Positions 63,260-64,000 of a stretch of DNA of 64,000 bases are shown piece after piece. Each line of letters starts with the position of its first letter. Positions within the stretch are counted from its first letter, which is position 1. The notes under the pieces were generated by a model. The model saw only the letters and a program-made list of their open reading frames with translations, did no database searches and was not told the origin of the DNA. Made by a program: the position numbers and the translations under genes. The stretch is from Bacteroidetes bacterium RIFCSPLOWO2_12_FULL_35_15 (GTDB taxonomy: Bacteria > Bacteroidota > Bacteroidia > 2-12-FULL-35-15), in assembly GCA_001769385.1 (NCBI GenBank), contig MEPB01000019.1:124001-188000 (forward strand), given 5' to 3'.

Positions 63260-64000
63260 CTAAATCATTCTTATGGTTTTGAAATCACCTGTTTTTTTGT
63301 GACTCTTAAGAAACCAGATCATATGTCCTTCGTGGCATCCACGGGTTACGTTCTTTAAGGATGATACCGTATTGTCATATGAATAGGCAAGTTTAAACAA
63401 TCTGAATTGGACTCCGGCATTTATAATAAAAGCATCTTGATTTCTGTAGCTTACTCCTATAACAATCCATTTAAGTTTTATATTTATTCCTGCTAAAAGT
63501 TCTTGAAAATCTTGTTGATGAAGGTAAAGGAGATTTGGAGAAAAAATAAATTTGTTTTTTATATCTTTTTTGAAGCTTAAGTTTGCTCCCACATGTAGCG
63601 TTGTTTTAATTGGCAATTTAGAGGGTCCAGCAAAGCCCTCATCTGGTTGATTAATATGATGAATTGCAATTCCGCCATAATATTTTGAACTATAAATAAA
63701 TACTCCTGCAGATAAATCCAGATTAGATTTTTTTGTTGTACCGGGAACTTCTTGTGTGTCATACACAAAACCTCTTCTTGCGTCAATCTCATCCCCAAAA
63801 ACAAGTTTTTCCCAATTAATTTCTTTCTGGAAATAAGCGATACCAATTGCGGGTTGTACTGCCAGTTTGTGTTTAAATAATTCAATATGAGGTGCATAAT
63901 TTAATTCAAATCTTGTTGTTGTTATTGTGCCATTTCCTTCGTTATCATGTAAAAAATTAAGACCTAAACCCCCTCTTAAAAATCTAAAATAATTGTCAGC
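63260..64000 (-). CDS. PorP/SprF family type IX secretion membrane protein (5' end outside window)
   Basis: Frame remains open upstream of the ORF-track start: GIAYFQKEINWEKLVFGDEIDARRGFVYDTQEVPGTTKKSNLDLSAGVFIYSSKYYGGIAIHHINQPDEG. Confidence 0.9.
   Translation of the reverse strand, partial: ADNYFRFLRGGLGLNFLHDNEGNGTITTTRFELNYAPHIELFKHKLAVQPAIGIAYFQKEINWEKLVFGDEIDARRGFVYDTQEVPGTTKKSNLDLSAGVFIYSSKYYGGIAIHHINQPDEGFAGPSKLPIKTTLHVGANLSFKKDIKNKFIFSPNLLYLHQQDFQELLAGINIKLKWIVIGVSYRNQDAFIINAGVQFRLFKLAYSYDNTVSSLKNVTRGCHEGHMIWFLKSHKKTGDFKTIRMI

Overview
This 64 kb AT-rich chromosomal window reads as a Bacteroidota genome, based on a complete gldKLMN/PorP type IX secretion locus, T9SS sorting domains and TAnnTTTG-type promoters. 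It is densely coding. No rRNA, tRNA, CRISPR array, prophage or intact transposase gene was recognised by eye. Main blocks: (1) the division/cell-wall cluster ftsI(partial)-murE-mraY-murD-ftsW-murG-murC-ftsQ-ftsA-ftsZ (1-12.4 kb); (2) MFS transporter, secreted M1 peptidase, ABC-F ATPase, ChaN-like lipoprotein and a SiaB/SiaC-like pair (12.5-20.1 kb); (3) a redox block (20.9-30.9 kb) with an unrecognised 606-aa protein, a DUF302 protein, a fused molybdenum hydroxylase, an FAD subunit carrying a 4-hydroxybenzoyl-CoA-reductase-type cysteine loop, and NifJ; (4) a Cys/Met-rich small membrane protein and housekeeping genes; (5) the T9SS core gldNMLK-porP; (6) topA, miaB, sigma-54 activator, lptE, secG, groESL; (7) radical SAM, SDR, M13 peptidase, AddB-like nuclease and a T9SS CTD mini-protein convergent with a second PorP/SprF. 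The best candidate for something new is the redox block: the FAD subunit has the C-x15-C-x7-C-x8-C loop of low-potential 4-hydroxybenzoyl-CoA reductases and lies next to a ferredoxin-reducing NifJ. Other non-standard signals are a nested palindromic MITE-like element, a decayed four-helix-bundle (S23/IVP-type) gene remnant, several REP-like palindromes with a TCATTTCGA-like core, and two short word-repeats that appear to have been absorbed in frame into murC.
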